Notes: generated by a model from the sequence alone, not told the origin. A DNA stretch of 64,000 nucleotides from Palsa-504 sp963753225 (GCA_963753225.1 CAVWBQ010000003.1:62001-126000), one strand, 5' to 3'. Positions 1-8,297 are shown, numbered from the stretch's first letter. A program made the numbers and translations.

Positions 1-17
1 TGATTAGCCCACGGCGA

Positions 18-479
18 TCACGCCTGGGACAGCCACGGGTACCGCTCCGTGTCCTTGGCCGCGTAGTCCGGGTCCAGGTAGATGAAGCAGCGCTGAATCT
101 TCCAGTCGCGGATCTCGAAGACGTCGCACCACCGGCCGGCCGCCCACTCGGGAACCCCGGCCCGCCACGGGCCGTCCCGGTGCTCGCCGTGGCTGGTGCC
201 CTCGCACACCACCATGTCACCCGCGATCACCCAGTTGAAATGGGAGTAGTGGTGGACGATGGAGGTGATCGTGGCGCCGACGTCGCCGAACAGCTTGCCG
301 ATCTCCTTCTTGCCGTTGGCCAGCCCCCACTTGGGGAAGTAGACCTGCGCGTCCTCGGCGAACAGGTCCAGGATGCTGCCTCCGGACGAGGTGACGCCGC
401 CGTTGTCGAAGGCCTTCAGGTACTCCAGCGCAACCGACTTGCGCTGCTCGTCAGTCATCGTCTGAGTGGTCAGTGCCAT
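18..479 (-). CDS. SnoaL/NTF2-like domain protein
   Basis: A 153-residue protein with the size and pattern of the NTF2/SnoaL-like cone fold: an N-terminal helix (DEQRKSVALEYLKAFDN), an acidic 'LFAEDAQVYFP' strand, then beta strands such as 'HYSHFNWVIAGDMVVCEG' and 'GRWCDVFEIRDWKIQRCFIY'. Members act as small isomerases, cyclases or hydratases, or as non-catalytic ligand-binding domains, so the substrate cannot be told. No signal peptide is seen, so it is probably cytosolic. It diverges from the cyclase/hydrolase gene at 588, and the two may share a control region (480-587). The fold is fairly sure, the reaction unknown. Confidence 0.75.
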   Translation of the reverse strand: MALTTQTMTDEQRKSVALEYLKAFDNGGVTSSGGSILDLFAEDAQVYFPKWGLANGKKEIGKLFGDVGATITSIVHHYSHFNWVIAGDMVVCEGTSHGEHRDGPWRAGVPEWAAGRWCDVFEIRDWKIQRCFIYLDPDYAAKDTERYPWLSQA

Positions 480-587
480 CGGGGTACCACCGTCCTCACG
501 AGTGGAAACAGCGTCTTATGTCAGCACCATAGCCAAGCTCGGGCAGAATCGGCACTAGCCAGGATCCAGCGTCAGAAAGGGTGCGCG

Positions 588-1544
588 ATGACCGAACTGC
601 CGGACTATGCCGACCTGCCGCCCGCCCCGGGAGGCGGCCGCTCCGGGTGGGGCCTGTTCGGCGCCGGGGACAACCTCGGCCTGGTCAACCTGATGACGCC
701 GGAGCGGATCGCGGCGGCCGCCCGGCTGATCCGGCGGGGCCAGGTCTTCTGCCTGGATATGCCGCTCGGCAGCGTCTCCCCGGCGCTGGCGACGTTCCGC
801 GGCGCGCCGCGCCACCACATCTTGCACCAGCCCGGCACGGCCGGGTTCGACGACGTCTACGACAACTTCTACCCGCAGGCCTCCAGCCAGTGGGACTCGC
901 TGGCCCACGTCGGCTACGCGCCCGACCAGATGTACAACGGAGTCACCGAGCAGGAGGTGCTGGCGGGCGCCAGGAACACGATCGACCACTGGGCCCGGCA
1001 CGGCCTGGCCGGGCGCGCGATCCTGCTCGACGTCGAGCGGGCGATGCGGGAGGCCGGACAGCCCTACGATCCGGGCGGCAGCTCCGCCATCGGCGTGGAC
1101 GGCCTGGAACTGGCCCGGCGCCAGGCCGGCGTTGAGTTCGCCCCCGGCGACATCATCCTGCTGCACACCGGCTTCGCCGCCTGGTACGTCGACCAGCCCA
1201 GCCAGGTGAAGTTCCGGCTGCACGGCAACCCCGCCACGCCCGGCGTCGAGCACAGCGAGGCGGTCTGCGAGTACCTGTGGAACAGCCACGCGGCCGCGAT
1301 CGCCTCGGACACCTACGGCGTCGAGGTCTTTCCCGCTGACATGAGCGCGCAGGCACGCCCGTTCGGCTTCCTGCACAACATGCTCATCGGCCAGTTCGGC
1401 ATGGCGCTGGGGGAGCTGTGGTGGCTGAGCGACCTAGCCCGCTCAAGCGCCGCCGATGGCGTCTACGAGATGTTCCTGGTCAGCGCGCCGCTGAACGCGC
1501 CGGGCGGGATCGGCTCGCCCGCCAACGCGGTCGCCATCAAGTAG
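588..1544 (+). CDS. cyclase family protein (kynurenine formamidase-like metal hydrolase)
   Basis: A 318-residue protein of the 'cyclase' family, metal-dependent hydrolases related to bacterial kynurenine formamidase and isatin hydrolase. Visible family features are the N-terminal 'LGLVNLMTPERI', the metal-site region 'SQWDSLAHVGY' near residues 100-110, 'GRAILLDVERAM', 'GDIILLHTGF' and a C-terminal 'LGELWWLSDLA'. The ATG at 588 is chosen because family homology begins there and 'AGAAAGGG' lies just upstream; the longer upstream frame has no family features. It is divergent from the SnoaL-like gene. The family is secure; the substrate (an amide or lactone of a small acid) is not. Confidence 0.85.
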   Translation: MTELPDYADLPPAPGGGRSGWGLFGAGDNLGLVNLMTPERIAAAARLIRRGQVFCLDMPLGSVSPALATFRGAPRHHILHQPGTAGFDDVYDNFYPQASSQWDSLAHVGYAPDQMYNGVTEQEVLAGARNTIDHWARHGLAGRAILLDVERAMREAGQPYDPGGSSAIGVDGLELARRQAGVEFAPGDIILLHTGFAAWYVDQPSQVKFRLHGNPATPGVEHSEAVCEYLWNSHAAAIASDTYGVEVFPADMSAQARPFGFLHNMLIGQFGMALGELWWLSDLARSSAADGVYEMFLVSAPLNAPGGIGSPANAVAIK

Positions 1545-1577
1545 CGGTGGCCGTCGGCGCCAGGCGACAATGCTGTG

Positions 1578-1928
1578 ATGGCTTCGTATTCCGTCAACCC
1601 GGACGCGGTGGCGCAGGCCGAGCGCCTCATCGACAGCCGTCAGTACGTGCTCGACAGCGACTGGGGGCAGGTCCAGCCCCGCGCCAGCGACCAGAACGCC
1701 TACCTGGAGCGGCACTCCTGGCAGGAGTACGCCCAGTGGCATCTCGGCCTCACCGACGGCGCCACCGACGAGACCAAGGCCAGGTACGCCTTTGTCTACG
1801 GGGATTTCAGGCGCATCCACCGGATGGGCATCATCGCCTGCATGTACCGGGCGGCTGAGTGGCGGCACAAGGAGATCGAGCTCGCCGCCCACGACCTCCT
1901 GCAGCGGCTGGACCGGCTGACCCTGTGA
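1578..1928 (+). CDS. conserved actinobacterial protein of unknown function
   Basis: A 116-residue soluble protein beginning 'MASYSVNPDAVAQAERLID', with no signal peptide or membrane segment. I recognise the sequence type as a small protein conserved across actinomycetes, with blocks 'RQYVLDSDWGQVQP', 'SWQEYAQWHLGLT', 'YAFVYGDFRRIHRMG' and 'AAEWRHKEIELAAHDLLQ', but no characterised domain. A GTG at 1575 directly precedes the ATG, so the start is uncertain by one codon. It lies 33 bp after the cyclase gene on the same strand and may be co-transcribed, ending before the hairpin at 2075. Function is not assigned. Confidence 0.75.
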   Translation: MASYSVNPDAVAQAERLIDSRQYVLDSDWGQVQPRASDQNAYLERHSWQEYAQWHLGLTDGATDETKARYAFVYGDFRRIHRMGIIACMYRAAEWRHKEIELAAHDLLQRLDRLTL

Positions 1929-2074
1929 ACCCGGGTACCTGATCACCATCTGGGCGGTGATCATGCCGGTCATCGTCCTCCTCGGATGCCCAGATGCCGA
2001 CAGCCCCGCCGCCGGGCGAGGGGTACGGCGGGTTAGGGCAGACGCCGTAACGCGGCATCACCGGGCACGGCGAG

Positions 2075-2109
2075 CGGCCTGCCCGATGAACGGATCATCG
2101 GGCAGGCCG
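2075..2109. terminator. bidirectional hairpin terminator
   Basis: A perfect 15-bp inverted repeat (2075-2089 against 2095-2109) with a 5-nt loop lies between two convergent genes (ends at 1928 and 2181). Stem strength and placement fit a shared rho-independent-like terminator; no U-tract is present, as is common in actinomycetes. Confidence 0.75.
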
Positions 2110-2180
2110 CCGTCGTTAGCGGGCCCCCGGCGCCCCCGACGGGCCGGGGGAGCAGGACATAGGGCCGAACGGGCTGCCGG

Positions 2181-3092
2181 TCACGCCCGGACCGCGGCGG
2201 CCGCCCAGTGCTGCTCCAGGTGCGGCACCAGATCCATGGGGCGCTCGTCCGGGAAGAACAGCCGCGCGCCGTCGACGGTGACCACCCGGGTCGTGCCGGG
2301 GATGGTGTCCCGCAGCTGGTAGGCCCAGGAGACGTCGAAGGCCTCGTCCCCGGTACCCCATACGATCAGCGTGGGCACGGTGAGCTCCCTGAGCTGCGGC
2401 GTGACCGCGGCCAGGTCGGCGGCGTCCAGGGCGGCCAGCAGCCTCTCGAACTCCCGGGCACGCTCCAGCGTCCCGAAGCACGGCTCCAGGTAGGAGCGGA
2501 GGACGGCCGGGTCGACCTGGTCCAGGTGCTCGTAGCCCGTTCCGAAGGCGACCTTGGCGGCGGCGGCGGGGTCGGAGAACAACGCCACCGCGGTCGGCGC
2601 CAGGTCCCCGGCCCGCGCGAGCTCCACCGTCGGCTTGAACGACTCGGGCGGCAGGTTGCCGTCGGTGTCGCAGTTGGTGAAGGTGAGCGTGGCCAGCCGC
2701 TCCGGATGGCGGGCGGCGAAGATCTGGGCGATTGCCCCGCCGGTGTCGTTGGCGACGAGGTCGATGCCGGTGAGCCCGAGCGCGTCGCAGAAATCCTCCA
2801 GCCCCGCGGCCAGGGCGGCGACGGACAGGTCCTGCCCGGCCGTCACCGGGCTGCGGCCGTGCAGCGGGAGGTCAAGCGCGATGCAGCGTCGATTGCCGGG
2901 GCGCTGCCCGGACAGCGCGCCGACGACGTTGCGCCAGAGGTAGGCGTTGGTGGCGATGCCGTGCACGAACAGCGCCACCGGGTCGGCTCCCGCGGGGTCT
3001 TCCGGGGTCACAGGGCCGGTGTCGATGTAGCTGATCTCGCCGGATCGGGTCGTGATGCTGTGCCGGTGAGCCTCGAGTTCGGTGAGCTGCAT
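2181..3092 (-). CDS. alpha/beta hydrolase, haloalkane-dehalogenase-like with Asp nucleophile
   Basis: A 303-residue alpha/beta hydrolase. The oxyanion region reads 'ALFVHGIATNAYLWRNV' and the nucleophile elbow is 'VANDTGGAI', placing Asp where most esterases have Ser, as in haloalkane dehalogenases and related epoxide-hydrolase-like enzymes. The acid is probably in 'LIVWGTGDEAFD'. The strand that normally ends in the catalytic His reads 'GARLFFPDERP' with no His, so activity may be altered. It is divergent from the TetR gene at 3250, with two palindromic operators between them, so repression by that TetR is likely. Substrate is not predictable. Confidence 0.85.
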   Translation of the reverse strand: MQLTELEAHRHSITTRSGEISYIDTGPVTPEDPAGADPVALFVHGIATNAYLWRNVVGALSGQRPGNRRCIALDLPLHGRSPVTAGQDLSVAALAAGLEDFCDALGLTGIDLVANDTGGAIAQIFAARHPERLATLTFTNCDTDGNLPPESFKPTVELARAGDLAPTAVALFSDPAAAAKVAFGTGYEHLDQVDPAVLRSYLEPCFGTLERAREFERLLAALDAADLAAVTPQLRELTVPTLIVWGTGDEAFDVSWAYQLRDTIPGTTRVVTVDGARLFFPDERPMDLVPHLEQHWAAAAVRA

Positions 3093-3130
3093 TACGATCG
3101 CCTTCCTGATGGACGCGGTAGTCTTATTAG

Positions 3131-3143
3131 ACCGACTGTCGGT
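3131..3143. promoter_or_regulatory. TetR operator candidate 1
   Basis: A 13-bp palindrome, ACCGAC-T-GTCGGT, between the divergent hydrolase and TetR genes. The half-site is the same as in the larger palindrome 10 bp away, so the two probably bind the same repressor. The site sits about 40 bp upstream of the hydrolase start. Confidence 0.7.
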
Positions 3144-3151
3144 TTATAGAA

Positions 3152-3172
3152 ACAAACCGACAGTCGGTTTGT
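3152..3172. promoter_or_regulatory. TetR operator candidate 2
   Basis: A 21-bp perfect palindrome with a single central A; the arms are ACAAACCGAC and GTCGGTTTGT. The GACCG/CGGTC-type core matches common TetR-family operators. It lies in the divergent promoter region and should control both the hydrolase (start 3092) and the TetR gene (start 3250). Confidence 0.8.
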
Positions 3173-3249
3173 CAAACACTTAGGCGCGATGCCGCTGAGG
3201 GACAGGGCGACCTAGGGACAGGGCGACCTAAGGCAGGCGAGGAGCGGAG

Positions 3250-3843
3250 ATGGACCGACCGAACAGGAACGCCGCCCGGGGCGAGGCGACCCGGGGCCAG
3301 CTGCTCTCGATCGCCACGCGCCTGTTCGCCGAGCGCGGCTACGAGGACACCTCGATCGAGGCGGTGCTGCGCGAGGCGGGGGTCAGCCGGGGTTCCCTCT
3401 ATCACCACTTCCCGGGCAAGGAGGCCATGTTCGAGGCGGTGGCCGAAGACGTCGAGACCAGCGTCGGCGAACAGACCCTCGCCGCCGCCCGGGGCGCCAG
3501 CGGCCCGCTGGACGCGCTGCGGGCCGCCTCCCTGGCCTGGATCAGGCTCGCGGGCGATCCGGTGGTGAGCCGGATCCTGCTGATCGACGCGCCGTCGGTA
3601 CTCGGCTGGGAACGGTGGCGGGCCATGGAGGAGCACCATGCCCTCGGGGGGATCCGGGCGGTGCTCCGGGCACTCGCCGAGGAGGGCAAGGTGCGGCCGG
3701 AACTGGTCGGTACGCTCGCTAACGTGCTGCTCGCGTCGGTCAACGAGGTGGCGCTGATCGTCGCGAGGGCCGAGGACAAGGAGGCGGCGATGCAGGCCGG
3801 CGCCGACACCATCGACGAGCTGCTGCGGCGCCTGTTCGGCTGA
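3250..3843 (+). CDS. TetR/AcrR family transcriptional regulator
   Basis: A 197-residue TetR-family repressor. The N-terminal DNA-binding domain is clear: 'RGQLLSIATRLFAERGYEDTSIEAVLREAGVSRGSLYHHFPGKEAMFEAV', including the recognition helix 'VSRGSLYHHF'. The rest is the helical ligand-binding region, with 'RILLIDAPSVLGWERWRAMEEHHAL' resembling the TetR_C group whose members control detoxification genes. A GGCGAGGAGCGGAG ribosome site precedes the ATG. The two palindromes upstream (3131 and 3152) suggest autoregulation and control of the divergent hydrolase. Its 3' end lies antisense to the last 104 bp of the flavoprotein frame. Confidence 0.93.
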   Translation: MDRPNRNAARGEATRGQLLSIATRLFAERGYEDTSIEAVLREAGVSRGSLYHHFPGKEAMFEAVAEDVETSVGEQTLAAARGASGPLDALRAASLAWIRLAGDPVVSRILLIDAPSVLGWERWRAMEEHHALGGIRAVLRALAEEGKVRPELVGTLANVLLASVNEVALIVARAEDKEAAMQAGADTIDELLRRLFG

Positions 3844-5521
3844 CGGGTAAGGCGCTGGTCTCGCCGGCCACGGCCCGGCCGGCCTGACGGCCGCTGAACA
3901 GGCAGCCGCCGAGGAACGATCCCTCCAGCGACCGGTAGCCGTGCATCCCCCCGCCGCCGAACCCGGCCACCTCGCCCGCCGCGAACAGGCCGGGAACCGG
4001 CCGGGGTGCCGCCCCGCCGAGCACCCGGCTGGACAGGTCGGTCTGCAGGCCGCCCAGCGTCTTGCGGGTCAGGATGTTGAGCCGCACGGCGATCAGCGGC
4101 CCGGCCTTGGGATCCAGGATCTTGTGCGGCGCCGCGGTCCTGGCCAGCCGCTCGCCGCGCGATCGGCGGGCGTTGCGGATCGCCATGACCTGCAGGTCCT
4201 TGGTGAACGGGTTGTCGATCTCCCGGTCGCGCGCGACGATCTGCCGCTCCAGGTCGGCCAGTTCCAGGAGCGGTTCCTGGGTCAGCTTGTTCATCCCCGC
4301 CACCAGCTCCGGCAGCGTCCTGGCCACCACGAAGTCCGCCCCGTGTTTCTTGAACGCCTCCACCGGCGCGGGGGCGCCCGGGCGCACCCGGGACAGGGTG
4401 AGCCTGATGTCCTTGCCGGTCAGGTCGGGGTTCTGCTCCGAGCCTGACAGCGCGAACTCCTTCTCGATGATCTTCTGGGTGAGCACGAACCAGGAGTAGT
4501 CGAAGCCGGTGGCCCGGATGGCCGCCAGCGTGCCGAGGGTGTCGAAGCCGGGGAAGTGCGGGGCCGGGAACCTCCGGCCGCGCGCGTCGAACCACAGCGA
4601 GGACGGACCGGGCAGGATCCTGATGCCGTGCCCGGCCCAGATCGGGTCCCAGTTCTGGATGCCCTCGGTGTAGTGCCACATCCGGTCGCCGTTAACCAGG
4701 CGGCCGCCGGCCCGTTCGGCGATGGCCAGCATCCGCCCGTCGACATGCTCGGGCACCCCGCAGATCATCCTGTCCGGCGCGGGTCCGAGCCGTTCCGGCC
4801 AGCTCTCGCGGACCAGGTCGAGGTTGCCGCCGATCCCGCCGGAGGTCACGATCACCGCGGGGGCGTGCAACTCGAACTCGCCGACCTCAGTGCGCGAGCT
4901 TCGGGTGCCGCGCGCGGCCCGGCTCGGTTCGAGGACCGCCCCCCGCACCCCGTCCACCGCCCCGCGGGTGACGGTGAGTCCGTCCACCCGGTGCCGGAAC
5001 CGCAGCCCGACCAGGCCGGAACCCGCCGCCTGCCTGACTAGCCGCTCGAACGGCGCCACCACGGCCGGCCCGGTGCCCCAGGTCACGTGGAAGCGGGGCA
5101 CCGAGTTGCCGTGCCCGTCGGCCAGGTAGCCGCCGCGCTCGGCCCAGCCCACAAGCGGGAACCACCGCACCCCCATGCCGTGCAGCCAGGACCGCTTCTC
5201 CCCGGCGGCGAAGTCGACGTAGGCCTGCGCCCACCGGTACGCCCAGTAGTCCTCGCCCGCCGGGTCGTCGGCTCCGCGGTCGAAGAAGGCGCTGCCCTGC
5301 CAGTCCTGCCAGGCCAGCTCGCGCGAGTCCCTGATGCCCATCCGGCGCTGCTCCGGGCTCGCGACCAGGAACAGGCCGCCGAACGACCAGAAGGCCTGGC
5401 CGCCCAGGTTCGACTCGGGCTCCTGGTCGAGCAGCAGCACCCGCCGTCCGGCCCGGGCCAGCTCCGCGGTGGCGGCCAGTCCCGCCAGCCCTGCGCCCAC
5501 CACGATCGCATCCGCGTCCAT
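3740..5521 (-). CDS. FAD-binding dehydrogenase (fumarate reductase/KstD-like flavoprotein)
   Basis: A flavoprotein of the FAD_binding_2 superfamily. The Rossmann FAD motif 'VVGAGLAGLAATAELARAG' is at residues 7-25, and a C-terminal FAD contact 'GLFAAGEVAGFGGGGMHGYR' near residues 505-525. It resembles the actinobacterial 'FAD-binding dehydrogenase' group (about 550 residues) related to 3-ketosteroid dehydrogenase and fumarate reductase; the substrate is unknown. The frame continues about 45 residues past the family's usual end into sequence antisense to the TetR gene (low-complexity Arg/Pro tail), so the native C-terminus is extended or the original stop was lost. It lies 4 bp after the Uma2 gene, probably in one operon. 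Confidence 0.85.
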   Translation of the reverse strand: MDADAIVVGAGLAGLAATAELARAGRRVLLLDQEPESNLGGQAFWSFGGLFLVASPEQRRMGIRDSRELAWQDWQGSAFFDRGADDPAGEDYWAYRWAQAYVDFAAGEKRSWLHGMGVRWFPLVGWAERGGYLADGHGNSVPRFHVTWGTGPAVVAPFERLVRQAAGSGLVGLRFRHRVDGLTVTRGAVDGVRGAVLEPSRAARGTRSSRTEVGEFELHAPAVIVTSGGIGGNLDLVRESWPERLGPAPDRMICGVPEHVDGRMLAIAERAGGRLVNGDRMWHYTEGIQNWDPIWAGHGIRILPGPSSLWFDARGRRFPAPHFPGFDTLGTLAAIRATGFDYSWFVLTQKIIEKEFALSGSEQNPDLTGKDIRLTLSRVRPGAPAPVEAFKKHGADFVVARTLPELVAGMNKLTQEPLLELADLERQIVARDREIDNPFTKDLQVMAIRNARRSRGERLARTAAPHKILDPKAGPLIAVRLNILTRKTLGGLQTDLSSRVLGGAAPRPVPGLFAAGEVAGFGGGGMHGYRSLEGSFLGGCLFSGRQAGRAVAGETSALPVSRTGAAAARRWCRRRPASPPPCPRPSRRSAPPR

Positions 5522-5525
5522 CTGG

Positions 5526-6104
5526 CTAGTCGGTCAGCAGCCCTGCGACCAGGGCAGACGGAATAACCTCGACCGGAAACGGCTGCTCCGCACGATACGG
5601 TTCGTCACCGCTAACCTGCGCGGTCTGCCGGTAGCACCCGGCGGCCAGCTCGAAGACGGTCAACGACGGCTTCTTCACCGGGGGATCCACGACCCAGAAC
5701 GCGGGCACGCCGAACTGCTCGTAAGCCGTCTTCTCACGGCCGAGGTCGATAAGGGCGGTGCTCGGAGACCGGATCTCCACCACGAGCAGCGGCGGCACGG
5801 TGCACTTGGGGGAATTTACCTGCTCACGGTGGATGACCGCGATGTCTGGGGCGAACTCGGTCGCCGCGGAAAGCTGCACGGCCGGCTCCGGGATGACCCG
5901 CAGGTCGTGGGGGCACACGCTCCGGAGCCGGACCGCCAGCTCCATCGCTACTTCCTGATGCGGATTGGCCGGTCGCGGGCTCACGACGAGCGCCCCGTCC
6001 AACAACTGGTACCGGTGCCCGTCATCGGGCATCCGGTCTAGGTCGGCCACGGTGAAGGGTCTGCCTGCCGCGGGCCATGCCTCCGCGATGCTCATGACAG
6101 CCAT
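5526..6104 (-). CDS. Uma2 family protein (DUF820, PD-(D/E)XK nuclease fold)
   Basis: A 192-residue protein matching the Uma2/DUF820 family: 'FTVADLDRMPDDGHRYQLLDGALVVSP' at the N-terminus, then the restriction-endonuclease-like core with 'FAPDIAVI' (Asp) and 'LLVVEIRSPST' (Glu), and 'REKTAYEQFGVPAFWVVDP' contributing the Lys-containing helix. Members are abundant in actinobacteria and cyanobacteria and are annotated as putative endonucleases; the biological role is unproven. The start at 6104 is chosen over 6116 because GGGAGG sits 5 nt before it. The gene immediately precedes the flavoprotein gene. Confidence 0.88.
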   Translation of the reverse strand: MAVMSIAEAWPAAGRPFTVADLDRMPDDGHRYQLLDGALVVSPRPANPHQEVAMELAVRLRSVCPHDLRVIPEPAVQLSAATEFAPDIAVIHREQVNSPKCTVPPLLVVEIRSPSTALIDLGREKTAYEQFGVPAFWVVDPPVKKPSLTVFELAAGCYRQTAQVSGDEPYRAEQPFPVEVIPSALVAGLLTD

Positions 6105-6186
6105 ACTGCCTCCCATCGGTCATGGCCGCCACCATGCCACCGGGCACGACAATTCAACGAGCCGGTGCGCCGCGCGCCCGCCGGGC

Positions 6187-7806
6187 TCAGTGCCCGAGCG
6201 CCATCTGGATGATCCGGACAATGACCAGGAGCATCGCGATCGCCATGTAGCTGCCCAGGACGGTCAGGGTGACCCTGCGGCCGACGGACATCACCGGCTT
6301 GGACAGCATGTTGAGCGGCGGCATCCGCCAGGTCTCGCGGTCGCGGCGGTCGACCTCGACTGAGCTCTGCACCCGGAGCGACCGGATCAGGGTCCAGCCG
6401 CCCACCCCGACGGCCGCCGTCATGCAGCCCAGGACGATCACGAGGATCTGCCGGCCGGTGATGCCGGGGAAGACCACCGAGGCGGTCAGCACGGCCGACA
6501 GCGCGACCAGCACGCTGATCACGGCCGAGGTGAACACGTTGGTACTGCGGCGGTTGACCCAGGGGCCGAGGACGGCGCGGTCGTTGCACAGCATCAGCAG
6601 GAAGACCGTGGCGGCCGGCAGCAGCACGCCCGCCAGCGCCTGGACGCCCTCGATGATGAGGCCGAGCGGGGCGTGGGGGATGAGCACGATGGCCGCGGCC
6701 ACCGCGATCAGCGCGGCATAGATCGCGTAGAAGCCCTTGGCCTGGCGGAACCCGCGGTTCAGCGAGTGCTTGAGGCCAAGCGTGTCGCCGACCGCGTACG
6801 CGGTGGACAGCGAAACGGCGAATGCCCCGATGATGGCGGCGTCGAGCAGGGCCACCGCGAACACCACGCCCGCAACCCGGCCCGCCGAGGCCGTAATGCC
6901 GTGCGCCAGCCCGATCGCGTCGGCGAAGTGGCCCGCGGCCGGCGAGTGGGCGAAGGCCGCGGCGGTCGCTCCCATCAGCGCGGCGGCGCCGACCACCACG
7001 ATCACGATGCCGATCCACAGGTCGGCCTTCTCGTAGCGGATGAACCGCGGCGTGATCCGCTTGTCGACCACGTAGGACTGCTGGAAGAACAGCTGCCACG
7101 GCGCCACGGTGGTGCCGACGATGCCGATGATCAGCAGCATGACGGTGGCCATCTGCCCGGAACCGCCGGGCAGGCCGGGGGTGACGAAGCCGCGCGCCAT
7201 CTGGGCGCCCGACGGGTGGCTGAGGAGGTACAGCGGGATGAGAAGCAGCGATCCGGCGCACAACGCCACCGCGATCCGCTCGAACCTGCGGAAGCTGCCG
7301 GTGGCCGCGGCCGCCAGGATCACGCCGGCCGCGAGCAGCACGGCGACCAGCTTGGGCACGCCGAGGTACCCGGCCGCCAGGGTGATCCCGATGAATTCGG
7401 TGACGAGGGTCAGCGCGTTGAGGATGAGCAGGTAGGTGACCTCGAGCACGCCCCAGAACCTGCCGAACCTCTCGATGATCAGCCGGGCGTGCCCTACCCC
7501 GGTGACCGCGCCAAGCCGGAGCACCATCTCCTGGTTCACGTAGAGCACGGGGATCAGCAGCAGCAGGGTCCACAGCAGCCGGGTGCCGTAGTTCTGCCCG
7601 GCTTGCCCGTAGGTGGAGAACGCGCCGGCGTCGTTGTCCCCGCACATCACGATCAGTCCTGGGCCCACGATGGCCAGCAGCGTCTTCAGCTTGGCGGACA
7701 AGCCGGCCCGCGGAGCGGAATCGTCGGCCGGGATAGTGCCGAGCGCGCCGCGGATGTCGCCGGCGTGCGCGTCATCGAGGGCGGCGTTACGAGTGATGGA
7801 GGCCAT
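6187..7806 (-). CDS. NRAMP-related divalent metal transporter, probable Mg2+ type (NRMT-like)
   Basis: A 539-residue integral membrane protein with about 11 hydrophobic helices of the NRAMP fold. TM1 reads 'VMCGDNDAGAFSTYGQAG' in place of the usual DPGN motif, and TM6 reads 'GIVGTTVAPWQLFFQQS', so the conserved Met of Mn2+/Fe2+ NRAMPs is absent. Both changes are typical of NRAMP-related magnesium transporters. The preceding leader reads as an M-box Mg2+ riboswitch, which independently suggests magnesium. The start at 7806 is chosen because GAAAGGGGTG lies upstream and homology starts shortly after; the longer frame would translate leader sequence. The C-terminal 'LLVIVRIIQMALGH' closes the last helix. 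Confidence 0.9.
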   Translation of the reverse strand: MASITRNAALDDAHAGDIRGALGTIPADDSAPRAGLSAKLKTLLAIVGPGLIVMCGDNDAGAFSTYGQAGQNYGTRLLWTLLLLIPVLYVNQEMVLRLGAVTGVGHARLIIERFGRFWGVLEVTYLLILNALTLVTEFIGITLAAGYLGVPKLVAVLLAAGVILAAAATGSFRRFERIAVALCAGSLLLIPLYLLSHPSGAQMARGFVTPGLPGGSGQMATVMLLIIGIVGTTVAPWQLFFQQSYVVDKRITPRFIRYEKADLWIGIVIVVVGAAALMGATAAAFAHSPAAGHFADAIGLAHGITASAGRVAGVVFAVALLDAAIIGAFAVSLSTAYAVGDTLGLKHSLNRGFRQAKGFYAIYAALIAVAAAIVLIPHAPLGLIIEGVQALAGVLLPAATVFLLMLCNDRAVLGPWVNRRSTNVFTSAVISVLVALSAVLTASVVFPGITGRQILVIVLGCMTAAVGVGGWTLIRSLRVQSSVEVDRRDRETWRMPPLNMLSKPVMSVGRRVTLTVLGSYMAIAMLLVIVRIIQMALGH

Positions 7807-8089
7807 GGTGAACACCCCTTTCACGTCACGAGAACTGACGGAAACAGGGGGCACACGCACATGCCCGCCCCCGAACGGGGCAGGCAGGTCAAAGGGCGAA
7901 AACGTTAAGCGAAGCGGCGTGTGCCCGGGACAGAATGGGACGGCAGCGAGAAGGGCCAACTTCGGCCCGGACTATCAGAGTCCATCGCTTGCCTCCCTTC
8001 CATCGCGACGCACGGGGGCGCCAGGGCACACCGCCTGCGGGCCTGCTGCCCGCGGGCATTATCCGCGTGACACCTGAGGAAACAAATGT

Positions 8090-8109
8090 CCGGGAAGAAG
8101 AAATCCCGG
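8090..8109 (-). terminator. hairpin following the M-box aptamer (possible expression platform)
   Basis: On the minus strand, CCGGGA and TCCCGG arms enclose an 8-nt pyrimidine loop immediately 3' of the aptamer. This position suits an attenuator or anti-anti-terminator stem. No strong U-tract follows, so the mechanism is inferred. Confidence 0.45.
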
Positions 8110-8112
8110 CCG

Positions 8113-8297
8113 CACCTCTCTCGTAAGAGCTTTGGCACTCCACGGCGTAACGCGGCCGCCCCGTGTCAAACCGGAGTCCGGCTGCCAGCCACTTGGCCTC
8201 ACCCCTTAGGCCGGGGAGAGGTGTCCTGATCCGGAGCGTCTCTCGACGGTTGGGATCAGTGGCCTATGTCCGTGAAGACGCCTCACCGAACGAGGTG
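8113..8297 (-). promoter_or_regulatory. M-box (ykoK leader) Mg2+ riboswitch
   Basis: Read on the minus strand, this leader carries the conserved M-box segments in order. P1 is closed by CACCTC (8297-8292) and GAGGTG (8118-8113). Next come GGTGAGGC, then ACATAGGCCACTGATCCC, then the GTC-gaga-GACGC loop segment followed by GGATCAGGACA, and finally GTGCCAAAGCTCTTACGAG at the 3' side. These correspond to the ykoK segments GGTGAGGC, GCTGCTGCCC, GTCnnnnGACGC and GTGCTAAAGCTCTACG. Its length of about 185 nt is normal for the class. It lies about 300 nt upstream of the NRAMP-like start on the same strand. The match is by eye against remembered consensus; a covariance-model search would settle it. Confidence 0.82.

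Noticed and set aside
6673..7908. A 411-codon plus-strand open frame
   Set aside because: Antisense to the NRAMP-like gene; rich in His/Arg/Asp low complexity from reversed codons.
7889..8143. Small minus-strand frames of 77-84 codons upstream of the transporter
   Set aside because: They lie in the leader just downstream of the M-box and their 5' ends run into the aptamer, without ribosome sites; the RNA structure explains this DNA better.
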